From: DASUBN01 sp050261675
GTDB taxonomy: Bacteria; Pseudomonadota; Gammaproteobacteria; Natronospirales; REEB76
Assembly: GCA_050261675.1 (NCBI GenBank)
Contig: JBLNDO010000103.1
Location: forward strand, 1-6,453
Direction: 5' to 3'
DNA length: 6,453 bases
Shown: piece after piece, positions 6,111 to 6,453 of the stretch
Layout: each line of letters starts with the position of its first letter
Position numbering within the stretch: position 1 is the stretch's first letter
Notes under the pieces: generated by a model
What the model saw: the letters and a program-made list of their open reading frames with translations, nothing else
Told to the model about the DNA's origin: nothing
The model's database searches: none
Made by a program: the position numbers and the translations under genes

Positions 6111-6453
6111 CAGGCCTCCACGTCCACCGGCATCGCGAACACGTAGCCCTCGCCGCGCACGGTGCGGATGAGGGCGGGTACGCGGCCGTCGTCGCCGAGG
6201 CGCTGGCGCAGGCGGCTCACCTGCACGTCGATGCTGCGGTCGAAGGGCATGTGGCTACCGCGCCCGCGGATGATCTCCGTCAGCCGGTCGCGGCTCAGCA
6301 CCTGGCCGGCGTGGTGCAGGAAGGTGAGCAGCAGGCGGTATTCGGCGCCGGAGAGCGGCACCACCACCGCCGTCGGCGAAACCAGTTGGCGCGTGGCGGT
6401 ATCGAGGCGCCAGCCTGCGAAGCTGAAGCGGCGCGCTTGCTCCGGCGTCACGT
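6110..6453 (-). CDS. OmpR/PhoB-family response regulator, C-terminal DNA-binding part
   Basis: Partial: the frame continues past the window edge, so the N-terminal receiver domain with the phosphorylated Asp is not visible. The last 114 or so residues form a complete winged-helix output domain. It starts at FSFAGWRLDTATRQL, then has LSGAEYRLLLTFLHHAGQVLSRDRL, the recognition-helix region FDRSIDVQVSRLRQRLGDD, and the wing signature IRTVRGEGYVFAMP. The GTG at 6449-6451 is an internal valine codon rather than a start. It is a cytoplasmic transcription factor activated by the kinase encoded immediately downstream. The stop TGA shares one base with the kinase ATG. The targets cannot be read from the window. 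Confidence 0.92.
   Translation of the reverse strand, partial: VTPEQARRFSFAGWRLDTATRQLVSPTAVVVPLSGAEYRLLLTFLHHAGQVLSRDRLTEIIRGRGSHMPFDRSIDVQVSRLRQRLGDDGRVPALIRTVRGEGYVFAMPVDVEA

Noticed and set aside
4839..6146. Long plus-strand open frame (435 codons) opposite the histidine kinase
   Set aside because: The minus strand shows every histidine kinase motif in order; the plus-strand product has no recognisable domain and is rich in Arg, Gln and His as expected for antisense of GC-rich DNA.

Overview
The window is GC-rich DNA, apparently from a high-GC Gram-negative bacterium and most likely a gammaproteobacterium. The evidence is a lipid A acyltransferase end, a Kdo kinase of the KdkA type and a family 9 (heptosyl-type) glycosyltransferase, which together point to a lipopolysaccharide (LPS) core/lipid A locus. 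A two-component system of the EnvZ/OmpR type follows. No genus can be assigned from sequence alone.

Layout. Bases 1-224 (+) are the C-terminal end of an LpxL/HtrB-type acyltransferase. It runs into a GT-B glycosyltransferase related to the GT1 family (233-1432, +), with the Shine-Dalgarno of the second gene overlapping the stop of the first. Facing them on the minus strand is a probable two-gene unit: kdkA (2880-3554), then a lipoprotein with a FecR domain and a very long cationic tail (1454-2845). Divergent from kdkA, with only 15 bases between the start codons, is the GT9 glycosyltransferase (3570-4676, +). A sensor histidine kinase (4794-6110, -) and its upstream response regulator (6110-6453, -, cut by the window end) converge on it. 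The response regulator stop and the kinase start overlap by one base.

The junction between the GT9 gene and the kinase gene is the most unusual non-coding part. It is an imperfect palindrome of about 125 bp (4673-4797) with 7-bp inverted ends and a 6-bp stem-loop placed exactly at its centre. The inverted ends supply or overlap the stop codons of both flanking genes. It looks like a small REP- or MITE-like palindromic repeat.

Working together (inference): the acyltransferase finishes lipid A, KdkA phosphorylates Kdo, and the GT9 enzyme adds a core heptose or related sugar. The GT1-like enzyme probably decorates an envelope glycan or lipid. The FecR-domain lipoprotein is the least understood protein here. 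Its position behind the Kdo kinase and its strongly basic C-terminal tail make it the best candidate for new biology. No CRISPR array, tRNA, rRNA, transposase or phage gene was seen, and no gene-free stretch exceeds 300 bases.
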